A program made the position numbers and the translations under genes. Of a DNA stretch of 64,000 nucleotides, positions 16,877 through 25,264 are shown piece after piece. Location of the stretch: positions 5,084,001 to 5,148,000 of the forward strand of contig NZ_JACHMX010000001.1 in assembly GCF_014205155.1 (NCBI RefSeq), read 5' to 3'. The notes under the pieces were generated by a model, which saw only the letters and a program-made list of their open reading frames with translations, ran no database searches and was not told where the DNA came from. The DNA comes from Amycolatopsis umgeniensis (GTDB lineage Bacteria; Actinomycetota; Actinomycetes; Mycobacteriales; Pseudonocardiaceae). Positions within the stretch are counted from its first letter, which is position 1. Each line of letters begins with the position of its first letter.

Positions 16877-17521
16877 TCAGGAGCCCAGATAGCGAAGGAT
16901 GGCCAGGACGCGGCGGCTGTAACCGGCGGTGTTGGCCAGCCCGAGCTTGTCGAAGAGGGCGTTCACGTGCTTCTCGACGGCGCTCTGCGACACGTACAGC
17001 GACTCGGCGATCCCGGCGTTCGTGTGGCCCTGCGCCATTTTCTCCAGTACTTCGCGTTCGCGGGCGGTCAGCTTCGCGAGCGGATCGGTGTGCGTGGTCC
17101 TCGCGAGCAACCGCCGGACCACCTCCGGATCGAACGCCGCCCCGCCCGCGGCGACCCGGTCGAGCGCGTCCAGGAATTCGCCCACCTGGGCGACCCGGTC
17201 CTTCAAGAGATAGCCGACGCGTTCGCCGTCACCGGTGATCAGATCGGCGGCGTAGCGCTTCTCGACGTACTGCGAGAGCACCAGGACCCCGATCTCCGGC
17301 CAGCGTTTCCGGATCTCGAGCGCCGCGCGGAGGCCCTCGTCGGTGTGGGTCGGCGGCATGCGGACGTCGGTGACGATCACGTCCGGCTGGTAGGCGGCAG
17401 TCGTCGAGAGGAGCGCCTCGCCGTCTCCGACGGATGCCACGACGTCGTGCCCCTCTTCGACAAGAAGCCGGACGAGTCCCTCGCGCAGCAGGGTCGAGTC
17501 TTCGGCGAGGATCACTCGCAC
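16877..17521 (-). CDS. NarL/LuxR-family response regulator
   Basis: This 214-residue response regulator has an N-terminal receiver domain (MRVILAEDSTLLREG; DVIVTDVRMPP with the phosphoacceptor Asp near residue 52; KDR near 105) and a C-terminal LuxR helix-turn-helix (TAREREVLEKMAQGHTNAGI, then SQSAVEKHVNALFDKLG). It overlaps the stop of the histidine kinase gene by 10 bases; a second GTG at 17515 would form a GTGA coupling. Start 17521 was chosen since MRVILAED fits family N-termini. It probably controls genes elsewhere. Confidence 0.93.
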   Translation of the reverse strand: MRVILAEDSTLLREGLVRLLVEEGHDVVASVGDGEALLSTTAAYQPDVIVTDVRMPPTHTDEGLRAALEIRKRWPEIGVLVLSQYVEKRYAADLITGDGERVGYLLKDRVAQVGEFLDALDRVAAGGAAFDPEVVRRLLARTTHTDPLAKLTAREREVLEKMAQGHTNAGIAESLYVSQSAVEKHVNALFDKLGLANTAGYSRRVLAILRYLGS

Positions 17522-18654
17522 GGCAGCACCGCCGTCACCACTGTCGGGCCGCCGAGCGGGCTGTCCACGGTGAACTCGCCGTCCGCCGCCGCGACGCGCC
17601 GCGCGAGGCCGGAAAGGCCGCCCCCGGACTCCCGCGCCCCGCCCGTGCCGTCGTCGGTGATCCGCACCCGCACCCTGTCCCCGTCCCGCTCGGCCTCGAT
17701 GTCGATCCGCGTCGCCGCGGCGTGCTTGATCGTATTGGTGACCGCCTCGGACGCGACGAAGTACACGACGGTCTCGATGGCCGCCGGTGGCCGTTCCGGC
17801 AGGTCGACGCGCAGATTCACCGGTACGCCGGAGCGTTCCGCGAGCGCCTCCAGCGCGGGGTGCAGCCCGTCCGAGTCCAGCGCGATCGGATACACCCGCC
17901 ACGAGACCTCGCGCAGGTCTTCGAGGGCGCGCTGGGACTCCTCGTGCGCCTGCCGGAGCAGCTCCGACGCGTGGTCCGGATCGCCGGTGCGCCGCGCCCG
18001 CCCGAGCAGCATCCCGAGCGCGACGAGCCGCTGCTGGACGCCGTCGTGCAGATCCCGTTCGATCCGGCGCCGCTCGCCGTTGACCGCTTCGACCACTTCG
18101 GCGCGGCTCGTCGCGAGCTCGGAGACACGGCGGCGTAACTGTTCCTTCTTGCTGGGCCCGAAAAAGCGCCTCGCCAGCTTGCGCTCCAGCGTCGCGATGC
18201 CGATGAGTCCCTGCGCGGAAAGGAAAAGCAGCAGGACGCCCAGTCCGACGGTGGCGATCTGGTCGGAAAGGCTGCCTTCGCCAGGCCATTCGCCGAAGGC
18301 TTTTTGGTAGGCGACATACGTTCCGATCACCACGCCGTAGCCGAGCAGCAGGAAGATCCCGGTGCTGAAAAGGCCGATGACACAACGCGGCACGAGGTAC
18401 GTCATCGCGCGGCGTCCGGTGTAGTCGGTCGCGTTCTCCGCGCCGAGGTACTTCTCGATCCGCCGTCGCTCCACTTCGGACAGTGCGCGGGCGCCGGCGA
18501 AGACGGGCGGCCTCAGCGCGGGGATCGCGAGCGCGATACCGCCGAAGAGGACATAGAAGAACTCGGCGAACGCCGTCGCGGCGCCGATCGCCACGCCCAG
18601 CGTGCCGCGGAGCATCTTGCGCAGGTAGCGGCGCGTAGCGGCCGGATCAGGCAT
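17512..18654 (-). CDS. Sensor histidine kinase (HisKA_3 type)
   Basis: This 380-residue membrane kinase is the partner of the response regulator at 16877. The N-terminal half has hydrophobic segments near residues 18-48, 90-112 and 130-155. The phosphoacceptor motif GERRRIERDLHDGVQQRL is near residues 193-210, and the C-terminal ATPase has a SEAVTNTIKHA N-box and an ITDDGTGG G1 box. It is a typical actinobacterial two-component kinase with an unknown signal. Confidence 0.92.
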   Translation of the reverse strand: MPDPAATRRYLRKMLRGTLGVAIGAATAFAEFFYVLFGGIALAIPALRPPVFAGARALSEVERRRIEKYLGAENATDYTGRRAMTYLVPRCVIGLFSTGIFLLLGYGVVIGTYVAYQKAFGEWPGEGSLSDQIATVGLGVLLLFLSAQGLIGIATLERKLARRFFGPSKKEQLRRRVSELATSRAEVVEAVNGERRRIERDLHDGVQQRLVALGMLLGRARRTGDPDHASELLRQAHEESQRALEDLREVSWRVYPIALDSDGLHPALEALAERSGVPVNLRVDLPERPPAAIETVVYFVASEAVTNTIKHAAATRIDIEAERDGDRVRVRITDDGTGGARESGGGLSGLARRVAAADGEFTVDSPLGGPTVVTAVLPCE

Positions 18655-18789
18655 AACGCCAGGCTAACGGGGTAACCGGAGATCGGTACTGCGGTTTTCC
18701 CCAGTGATCTGTGCCGCTTCACCGCAGGGTGCGGAACCCGGGCAATTCGTACGTTCGTTGACACCTGCAGACGACCACGAAAGGCCGCC

Positions 18790-19440
18790 ATGAACCTCCT
18801 CCTCGCCCAAGCCGCCAGCGAACCGATGGGCGGCCTCGCCGGCTGGGCGGTGTCACTGATGGACTCACTGGGAGGTCCGGGGGCCGCGATCATCGTCGGT
18901 CTGGACAACCTGTTCCCGCCGATCCCCAGCGAACTGGTGCTCCCGCTCGCCGGGTTCTCCGCGAGCCAGGGGACGTTCACCCTGGTGGAAGCGCTGGTGT
19001 GGACGACCTTCGGCTCGGTCGCCGGCGCGATCATCGTGTACTACCTCGGCATGCTGCTCGGCCGCGACCGCACCCGCCGCTGGATGGCGAAGATCCCGCT
19101 GGTCAAGACGTCCGACTTCGACAAGACCGAGGCCTGGTTCCAGAAGCACGGGGCGAAGGCGGTGTTCCTCGGCCGGATGGTGCCGATCTTCCGCAGCCTC
19201 ATCTCCCTGCCCGCCGGGATCGAACGGATGCCGTTCTGGCGCTTCCTCGCTCTGACCACGGTGGGCAGCCTGATCTGGAACACGGTGTTCGTCCTGGCGG
19301 GCTACGGGCTGGGGGAGAGCTGGCACATCGTCGAGAAGTACGCCGGGTTCTTCCAGTACTTCGTGATCGCCGCCGTCGCGATCGCGATCACGCTCTTCGT
19401 CGTGACCCGGCTCCGCGAGAAGAACCGCACCAACGCCTGA
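18790..19440 (+). CDS. DedA family membrane protein
   Basis: This 216-residue integral membrane protein has the DedA/SNARE-associated motifs: LDNLFPPIPSELVLPLAG near residues 38-55, a FLGRMVPIFRSLISLPAG motif near residues 132-149 with the conserved Gly and Arg residues, and about five membrane spans. Family members act as lipid flippases or in proton-dependent homeostasis. It starts at ATG 18790, divergent from the histidine kinase across 135 bases in which I see no clear promoter. Confidence 0.92.
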   Translation: MNLLLAQAASEPMGGLAGWAVSLMDSLGGPGAAIIVGLDNLFPPIPSELVLPLAGFSASQGTFTLVEALVWTTFGSVAGAIIVYYLGMLLGRDRTRRWMAKIPLVKTSDFDKTEAWFQKHGAKAVFLGRMVPIFRSLISLPAGIERMPFWRFLALTTVGSLIWNTVFVLAGYGLGESWHIVEKYAGFFQYFVIAAVAIAITLFVVTRLREKNRTNA

Positions 19441-19446
19441 CGAACG

Positions 19447-19499
19447 CGCGTGAAGGCCCCCTTCCCTCGGCTCAGCCGAGGGAAGGGGGCCTTCACGCG
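19447..19499. terminator. 26-bp perfect hairpin terminator
   Basis: Arms 19447-19472 and 19474-19499 are exact complements around one base (effective loop CTCAG). It lies between the convergent DedA and PhoX genes. The arms carry TGAAGGCCCCCTTCCC, like other gene-end hairpins in the window. Confidence 0.85.
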
Positions 19500-19502
19500 G
19501 GA

Positions 19503-20663
19503 TCAGGAGCGGAACGGACCGGTCACCTCGTAGGTGATCCCGCCGGACGAAGAACCGGAAGTGCCGCGCTGCGAGGAGAAGTACAGCCGGTTCCCGGCCG
19601 GGGTGAACGCGGGACCGCAGATCTCCGACGAGCTCTGGCCGCCGATCCGCAGGAACGGCGCCACGATGTCGTTCGGCGTGATGATGCAGATCTCCATGTT
19701 GCCGCCGTCTTCGGCGACGAACAGATCGCCCGACGAGGTGCCGGTGACGTTGTCGACGCCGGTCAGCGGCGCCGATCCGGGGCTCACCAGCGAGTCGTCG
19801 TAGGCGAGCTCGTAGGTGCTGTTGGTCAGGTTGAGCTGCCAGACGCGGTTGTCGCCCTTGGTGGTGAACCACGCGGTGTCGTTGGCGTAGTGGAGTCCTT
19901 CGCCGCCGTTGAACCGCTTCGCGCCGGAAACCTGGTTACGCGTCGCCGTCGGGGAGCCGTCCGGGTCGGGCACGTTCGCCCAGGTGAAGCTGCCCGACGT
20001 CGCCGAGCCCGCCTTCAGCACCTGCAGCGTTCCGGCGGAGAGGTTGCCCCAGGTCGTCGGGACGAAGCGGTAGAGACAGCCGTCCGTGGTGTCCTCGGTC
20101 AGGTAGACGACCTTGCGCACCGGGTCGGCCGCGGCGGCCTCGTGCTTGAACTTGCCCATCGCGGGCCGCTGGACGGCGGCCGAGGCGGGCCCGTTCGGCT
20201 GGCACTCGTAGACGAACCCGAGGTCGATCTCCTCACAGGAAAGCCAAGTGTTCCAAGGAGTCTTGCCGCCCGCGCAGTTCTGGCGCGTGTTCGCCAGCAC
20301 GCGGTGGGCGCCGGTGACGTTCCCGCTCGCGTCGAATTTGACCGCGCTCGCGCCGCCGCCGGGGTTGATCTCCGAGTTCGACACGTAGATCCAGCCGCTG
20401 CCGTCGGCGAACACCGCACCGCCGTCCGGGGCGTTGTGCCAGGTGTAACCGGTGCTCGCGACCTTCTGGCCGGAGCGCGCGATGACGCGGCTGGTGAATC
20501 CCGCGGGCAGTTGGATCCCGTTGGCGTCGGCGGCCTGGAGCGCGCCGTAGGGGCTGGGTCCGTTCTGGGCTGGTGCGGCCAGTGCCGCCCCCGAGAGCCT
20601 GTTTCCGAACGCCGTGACGCCGGCGCCGACCACGGCCGCGCGCAGGAAATTCCGTCGCTTCAC
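19503..20663 (-). CDS. PhoX-like (DUF839) Tat-secreted protein
   Basis: This 386-residue protein has a twin-arginine signal (MKRRNFLRAAVVGAG; cleavage near ALAAPAQ, residues 28-31). The mature part resembles the DUF839/PhoX beta-propeller: TPWNTWLSCEE near residue 135, a KHEAAAADPVRKVVYLTEDT segment near 172-191, FNGGEGLHYAND near 255 and FVAEDGGNMEIC near 315. PhoX is a Ca/Fe-dependent alkaline phosphatase; this shorter homologue may bind metal without being a phosphatase. The two genes to its left in transcription direction are unrelated. Confidence 0.82.
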   Translation of the reverse strand: MKRRNFLRAAVVGAGVTAFGNRLSGAALAAPAQNGPSPYGALQAADANGIQLPAGFTSRVIARSGQKVASTGYTWHNAPDGGAVFADGSGWIYVSNSEINPGGGASAVKFDASGNVTGAHRVLANTRQNCAGGKTPWNTWLSCEEIDLGFVYECQPNGPASAAVQRPAMGKFKHEAAAADPVRKVVYLTEDTTDGCLYRFVPTTWGNLSAGTLQVLKAGSATSGSFTWANVPDPDGSPTATRNQVSGAKRFNGGEGLHYANDTAWFTTKGDNRVWQLNLTNSTYELAYDDSLVSPGSAPLTGVDNVTGTSSGDLFVAEDGGNMEICIITPNDIVAPFLRIGGQSSSEICGPAFTPAGNRLYFSSQRGTSGSSSGGITYEVTGPFRS

Positions 20664-20750
20664 TCGTGCCTCCGCTGAAGTGGTGGTGCGGGAAGGAGCG
20701 GAGAGGAGGTTACGGGCGGAACGGGACTTCCAGGTGAATTCGCGGCGTAT

Positions 20751-21464
20751 TCAGTCGTTCTCGATCAGTGCGCGGAATCCGGTCAGCAACGCGGTGAGGC
20801 CGACTTCGAACTCGTCGTCGCCGAGATCCGCGAGTGTGTCGGCGTGCTCGACGAGCAACGGGACGACACTGGCGTCTCGCGAGCGGAACAGCTGTCGCCG
20901 ATGACGGCTCTCCTCGGGATCTCGGGTGTCGACTCCGAGGTTGAAGTTCACCGAGCCGATGACGAAGGTCGCCAGCGAAGACGCGGCGGCCGCGGCGACC
21001 CGGGGGCTCAGGCCCGCGCCGATGAACAGCCCGAGGGCGTAGTTCATCCCGGCCAGGGAGTTGGGGCCGAGCCGCTCGGTTCCGCGAAGGAGTGAGGCGA
21101 CACCGGGATGGCGGCGCAGGTGCTCTCGGAACCGGCGTGCGGACCACGCCGCCTTCCCCGCCCAATCCGCGTCCTCGGGCGGAGCGGCGCTCGCCACGCT
21201 GATCGCCCTGTCGACGAGCAGGGTCACGAGCTCTTCCCGGTTGCGCACGTGCCGGTAGAGCGACGCCTGTGTGCAGTCGAGTTCCTCGGCGACGTTGCGC
21301 ATGGTCAGCGCGGCGGCTCCGCGCTCGTCGAGCAGGGCCAGGGATGCGTCGAGGATGCCTTCGAGGGTCAGCGATCTGCGCCTTCGCGGCCGCTCGGGTT
21401 CGTTCTCCCTGGCAAGCCACCAGGCCGCCGTTCCCGGCCGTGGCTCTGTCGTCGGTTCGTGCAC
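20751..21464 (-). CDS. TetR family regulator
   Basis: This 237-residue regulator starts at GTG 21464. The N-terminal tail is followed by a helix-turn-helix (LTMRNVAEELDCTQASLYRH, near residues 53-72), then a helical C-terminal domain of the TetR_C type. It is divergent from an alcohol dehydrogenase at 21549 and probably represses it through the inverted repeat between them. The inducer is unknown. Confidence 0.88.
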   Translation of the reverse strand: MHEPTTEPRPGTAAWWLARENEPERPRRRRSLTLEGILDASLALLDERGAAALTMRNVAEELDCTQASLYRHVRNREELVTLLVDRAISVASAAPPEDADWAGKAAWSARRFREHLRRHPGVASLLRGTERLGPNSLAGMNYALGLFIGAGLSPRVAAAAASSLATFVIGSVNFNLGVDTRDPEESRHRRQLFRSRDASVVPLLVEHADTLADLGDDEFEVGLTALLTGFRALIEND

Positions 21465-21480
21465 GGGGTCAGCATAGGTC

Positions 21481-21528
21481 TTATGCGAACAAGTATCACT
21501 TTGCGATAAGCTAACGCCGTTCGCATAA
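21481..21528. promoter_or_regulatory. Operator between TetR and alcohol dehydrogenase
   Basis: The ten-base inverted repeat TTATGCGAAC (21481-21490) and GTTCGCATAA (21519-21528) is separated by 28 bases, in the middle of the short divergent intergenic region. A related TTGCGATAAG half-site lies at 21501-21510. The arrangement fits binding of two TetR dimers. Confidence 0.65.
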
Positions 21529-21548
21529 CAGTGGCCGAAGGGAGCACC

Positions 21549-22481
21549 ATGCGTGCCGTGCGAAACACCGATCAGGGCATCCTCGTGGCCGAAGCCGACG
21601 AGCCGGGAGGCCCCGGGGTCCGCCTCGCCGTCGCCTCGATGGGTGTCTGCGGGACGGACGTCACCTTCGCGGCGGGCGGCGTTCAGGGCTACATCTACGG
21701 ACACGAGTTCGCCGGGACCACCGCCGACGGCCGGTCCTACGCCGTCGAACCGACGGTCTACTGCGGAGCATGCGACCAATGCCGCGATGGCCACGTCCAG
21801 CGATGCGCCGCCCCGGAACACGGGACGCTCGGCATCTTCCGGGACGGCGGAATGTGCGACGCCATCACGGTTCCCGAGGACATGCTCGTCGAGCTCCCGC
21901 CAGGCTTGGACGTGCGCGACGCCTGTCTCGTCGAGCCCGCGTCAGTGGCCGGGCACGGTGTCCGTGTAGCGGCACTCGAGCCGGGGGAGCGGGTGGCGGT
22001 CGTCGGCGGCGGCAGCATCGGGCTCCTGGCCGCGGCGACGGCCCGGCAGCGCGGTTTCGACGTCGATGTCGAGACGCGCCATGAGCACCAAAGGATGGCG
22101 GCGGAACGCCTGAAAGCCGGCTCGGTGGCGGGCACCTACGACGTCGTGATCGACGCCGCGGGCAGCGAAGCGGGCCTCGCCCGGTGTGCCGAGCTCGCCC
22201 GCCCTGGCGGCCGCGTCGTGCTGATGGGCGTCTATCAGCACACGGCTCCCGTCCCGGGCATCGTCAGCCTGGTCAAGGAGCTCAGCTACGTGCACTCCAT
22301 CGCCTACAGCAGGCATGACGGCGTCCGCGACACCGAACGGGCCGCGGCGCTGCTCGCCGCCGATCCCGAGATCGCGCGGACGGTGATCACCCACCGCTTC
22401 CCCCTCGCCGACGCCGCGGAGGCCTTCCGCGTGGCGGGTGACAGGGCCTCCGGCGCCATCAAGGTCGTCCTGCACCCCTGA
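21549..22481 (+). CDS. Zinc-binding medium-chain alcohol dehydrogenase
   Basis: This 310-residue dehydrogenase has the catalytic zinc pattern SMGVCGTD near residues 30-37 and YGHEFAG near 53-59. It also has the structural-zinc Cys cluster VYCGACDQCRDGHVQRC near 74-90, and a Rossmann nucleotide-binding strand VAVVGGGSIGLLAAA near 150. It would oxidise an alcohol or polyol using NAD(P). It starts at ATG 21549 behind AAGGGAGC. The longer in-frame ATG at 21531 is unlikely. It is probably under control of the divergent TetR. Confidence 0.9.
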   Translation: MRAVRNTDQGILVAEADEPGGPGVRLAVASMGVCGTDVTFAAGGVQGYIYGHEFAGTTADGRSYAVEPTVYCGACDQCRDGHVQRCAAPEHGTLGIFRDGGMCDAITVPEDMLVELPPGLDVRDACLVEPASVAGHGVRVAALEPGERVAVVGGGSIGLLAAATARQRGFDVDVETRHEHQRMAAERLKAGSVAGTYDVVIDAAGSEAGLARCAELARPGGRVVLMGVYQHTAPVPGIVSLVKELSYVHSIAYSRHDGVRDTERAAALLAADPEIARTVITHRFPLADAAEAFRVAGDRASGAIKVVLHP

Positions 22482-22488
22482 CCGCCGA

Positions 22489-22520
22489 AAGCCCCGGATC
22501 CTGGGCGGGATCCGGGGCTT
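22489..22520. terminator. Hairpin terminator of the dehydrogenase and lon genes
   Basis: Arms 22489-22501 and 22508-22520 form a 13-bp stem (AAGCCCCGGATCC) with a six-base loop. It lies between the convergent dehydrogenase and lon genes. Confidence 0.7.
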
Positions 22521-22526
22521 CGGGCG

Positions 22527-24929
22527 TTACGCGGCCTGGGCGACCGGCGTGGACGCCGGGGCCAGCGCGATGTCCAGCACGTCGCGGACGTTCGCCACGG
22601 CGTGGACGTCCAGCTGGGCCAGCACTTCGGCCGGGACGTCGTCGAGATCCGGCTCGTTGCGCTGCGGGATGATCACCGTCTTCATCCCCGCCCGGTGCGC
22701 GGCCAGCAACTTCTGCTTGACCCCGCCGATCGGCAGCACGCGCCCGGTCAGCGACACCTCACCGGTCATCGCGACGTCCGACCGCACGACCCGGCCCGAA
22801 AGCAGGGACGCCAGCGCCGTCGTCATCGTGATTCCGGCACTCGGCCCGTCCTTGGGCACCGCGCCCGCCGGGACGTGCACGTGGATGCCGCGATCCTTCA
22901 GGTCGCCGACCGGCAGTTCCAGCTCCGCGCCGTGCGAACGCAGGTACGACAGCGCGATCTGCACCGACTCCTTCATCACGTCACCCAGCTGGCCTGTCAG
23001 CGACAGCCCGGTCGAGCCGGATTCCGGATCCGCCAGTGACGCCTCGATGTAGAGGACGTCACCGCCGGCGCCGGTCACCGCCAGACCGGTCGCCACGCCG
23101 GGGGTCGACGTGCGCTGCGTCGACGCCGGCAGCGAAGACTCCGGCAGGTGCCGCGGGCGGCCGAGGTAGGTCTCGAGCCCGTCGGCGTCGATCGTCAGCG
23201 GCAGCTCGACCTCGTCCAGCGCGACCTTGGTCGCCACCTTCCGCAGCACCTTCGCGATGGTCCGGTTCGCGTTGCGCACCCCGGCTTCCCGCGTGTACTC
23301 GGCGGCGATGCGGCTGAAGGCGTCGTCGGTCAGCGTGACGTCGTCCTTGGCGAGGCCCGCGCGGTCCAGCTCGCGGGGGAGCAGGTGGTCGCGGGCGATG
23401 GTGACCTTCTCGTGCTCGGTGTAGCCGTCGAGGGTGACCAGCTCCATCCGGTCCAGCAGCGGCCCGGGGATGGTCTCGAGCGCGTTCGCCGTCGCGAGGA
23501 ACACGACGTCGGACAGGTCCAGCTCGACCTCGAGGTAGTGGTCGCGGAACGTGTGGTTCTGCTCCGGGTCCAGCACCTCCAGCAGCGCGGCCGTCGGGTC
23601 GCCGCGGTAATCGGCGCCGACCTTGTCGATCTCGTCGAGCAGCACGACCGGGTTCATCGAGCCCGCTTCCTTGATGGCGCGGACGATCCGGCCGGGCAGC
23701 GCGCCGACGTAGGTGCGGCGGTGACCGCGGATCTCGGCCTCGTCGCGGATACCGCCGAGCGCGACGCGGACGAACTCGCGTCCCATCGCCTTCGCCACGG
23801 ACTCGCCGAGCGAGGTCTTGCCGACCCCGGGAGGACCGGCGAGCGCGAGCACCGCACCCGAACGCCGTCCACCGACCGGGCCGAGACCCGATTCGGCGCG
23901 GCGCTTGCGGACGGCCAAGTACTCGATGATGCGTTCCTTCACGTCGTCGAGACCGGCGTGATCCGCGTCGAGGATTTCGCGCGCGGCGGCGATGTCGTGG
24001 ACGTCGGTGGTGCGGTTGTTCCACGGCAGTTCGAGGACGGTGTCGAGCCACGTGCGGATCCAGCCGCCCTCGGGGGACTGGTCCGAAGTCCGCTCCAGTT
24101 TGTCCACTTCGGACAGTGCGGCCTTCTTGACGGCGTCCGGCAGCTCGGCGGCCTCGACGCGGGCGCGGTAGTCGTCGTCGTTGGCGGTGCCGTCGAGTTC
24201 GCCCAGCTCCTTGCGGATCGCTTCGAGCTGGCGGCGCAGCAGGAACTCCTTCTGCTGCTTCTCCATGCCCTCCTGGACGTCCTTGCGGATGGTGTCGGTG
24301 ACCTCGAGCTCGGCCAGCTGCTCACGGCTCCATTCGAGAGCCTTTTCGAGGCGGGCCGAAACATCGAGCGTGGAGAGCAGTTCGAGCTTCTGCTCGGTGT
24401 TCAGGTAAGACGAGTTGCCCGCGAGGTCCGCGAGCGCGGACGGGTCCTCGACCTCCTGGACGGCGTCGATCATCTGCCAGCCGCCACGCTGCTGGAGGAT
24501 CGCGAGGACGACGCTCTTGTACTCGGACGCGAGCTTCGCGGAGTTGTCGTCGGTGGTCTCGGTGGCGACCTCGGCGTGGACCCAGCGGGCGGCGCCGGGA
24601 CCGTCGGCGATGCGGCCGACGACGGCGCGGCGGGTGCCGCGCAGCAGCACCGCGGTCTTGCCGCCGGGGACGCGGCCGATGCGCTCGACGGTCGCGATGG
24701 TGCCGAGCTCGGCGTACTCGCCGTGGGCGCGGGGGACGATCAGGACCTCGGCCTTGGCGGTGGTGCCGGAGCGGATCCCGGGGAAGGAAGCCTGGGCGGG
24801 CGTGTTGGCCTGGGCGGACTCCACCGCGGCCCGCGTCTCCGTGTCGGCGAGGTCGAGCGGGACGATCATGCCCGGCAGCACGACGTCGTCATCGAGCGGG
24901 AGGACGGGCAGGAGGCGGTTGTCGGTCAT
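22527..24929 (-). CDS. lon: ATP-dependent protease La
   Basis: This 800-residue protein is full length for Lon. The N-terminal substrate-binding domain starts MTDNRLLPVLPLDDDVVLPG. The AAA+ domain has Walker A GPPGVGKTS near residues 363-371 and VLLDEIDKVG. The protease domain has the catalytic Ser in KDGPSAGITM near residue 697 and the Lys in GGVKQKLLAAH near 738. It degrades damaged and regulatory proteins. A HAIR-like inverted repeat lies just upstream, so HspR control is likely. Confidence 0.96.
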   Translation of the reverse strand: MTDNRLLPVLPLDDDVVLPGMIVPLDLADTETRAAVESAQANTPAQASFPGIRSGTTAKAEVLIVPRAHGEYAELGTIATVERIGRVPGGKTAVLLRGTRRAVVGRIADGPGAARWVHAEVATETTDDNSAKLASEYKSVVLAILQQRGGWQMIDAVQEVEDPSALADLAGNSSYLNTEQKLELLSTLDVSARLEKALEWSREQLAELEVTDTIRKDVQEGMEKQQKEFLLRRQLEAIRKELGELDGTANDDDYRARVEAAELPDAVKKAALSEVDKLERTSDQSPEGGWIRTWLDTVLELPWNNRTTDVHDIAAAREILDADHAGLDDVKERIIEYLAVRKRRAESGLGPVGGRRSGAVLALAGPPGVGKTSLGESVAKAMGREFVRVALGGIRDEAEIRGHRRTYVGALPGRIVRAIKEAGSMNPVVLLDEIDKVGADYRGDPTAALLEVLDPEQNHTFRDHYLEVELDLSDVVFLATANALETIPGPLLDRMELVTLDGYTEHEKVTIARDHLLPRELDRAGLAKDDVTLTDDAFSRIAAEYTREAGVRNANRTIAKVLRKVATKVALDEVELPLTIDADGLETYLGRPRHLPESSLPASTQRTSTPGVATGLAVTGAGGDVLYIEASLADPESGSTGLSLTGQLGDVMKESVQIALSYLRSHGAELELPVGDLKDRGIHVHVPAGAVPKDGPSAGITMTTALASLLSGRVVRSDVAMTGEVSLTGRVLPIGGVKQKLLAAHRAGMKTVIIPQRNEPDLDDVPAEVLAQLDVHAVANVRDVLDIALAPASTPVAQAA

Positions 24930-24947
24930 CTGTGCACTCCTCGGTTA

Positions 24948-24968
24948 GTTGAGTCTGCCTAGCTCAAC
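24948..24968. promoter_or_regulatory. HAIR-like inverted repeat upstream of lon
   Basis: GTTGAGT (24948-24954), a seven-base gap and GCTCAAC (24962-24968) match the HspR-associated inverted repeat consensus CTTGAGT-N7-ACTCAAG with only the outermost and innermost bases differing. In Streptomyces, HspR represses lon with such sites, so heat-shock control of lon is inferred. Confidence 0.6.
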
Positions 24969-25017
24969 TCTCCGATCGACCCGTTTGTTTCCTCCCACTG
25001 TTCGCCGTCAGCGATCA

Positions 25018-25244
25018 CCCCACCCCTCCGATCTCTGCGCCCCAACGCGTCGCGTTTAGCCCGCTAAACGCGACGCGACGCGGGTAGGCATCGGATGTTT
25101 CGAGTCGGGCGGACGTCGCGAAAGCCACTTTCGAGACGTCAGGTGTCCCGAAAGTGGCTTTCGCGACACCCGGCCCCCTTTGTGCCCCACCCCTCCGATC
25201 TCCGCGCCCCAAAGCGTCGCGTTTAGCCCGCTAAACGCGACGCG
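25018..25244. repeat. Duplicated 60-base element with palindromes around a hairpin
   Basis: Bases 25018-25077 and 25185-25244 are direct repeats with two mismatches in 60. Each contains the TTTAGC palindrome (25050-25073 and 25217-25240). Between them a 19-bp perfect hairpin has arms 25115-25133 and 25149-25167 (AAAGCCACTTTCG). The whole 335-base gap 24930-25264 holds no open gene that I can support. Confidence 0.8.
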
Positions 25245-25264
25245 CAGGCGGCAGAGGTCGGACG

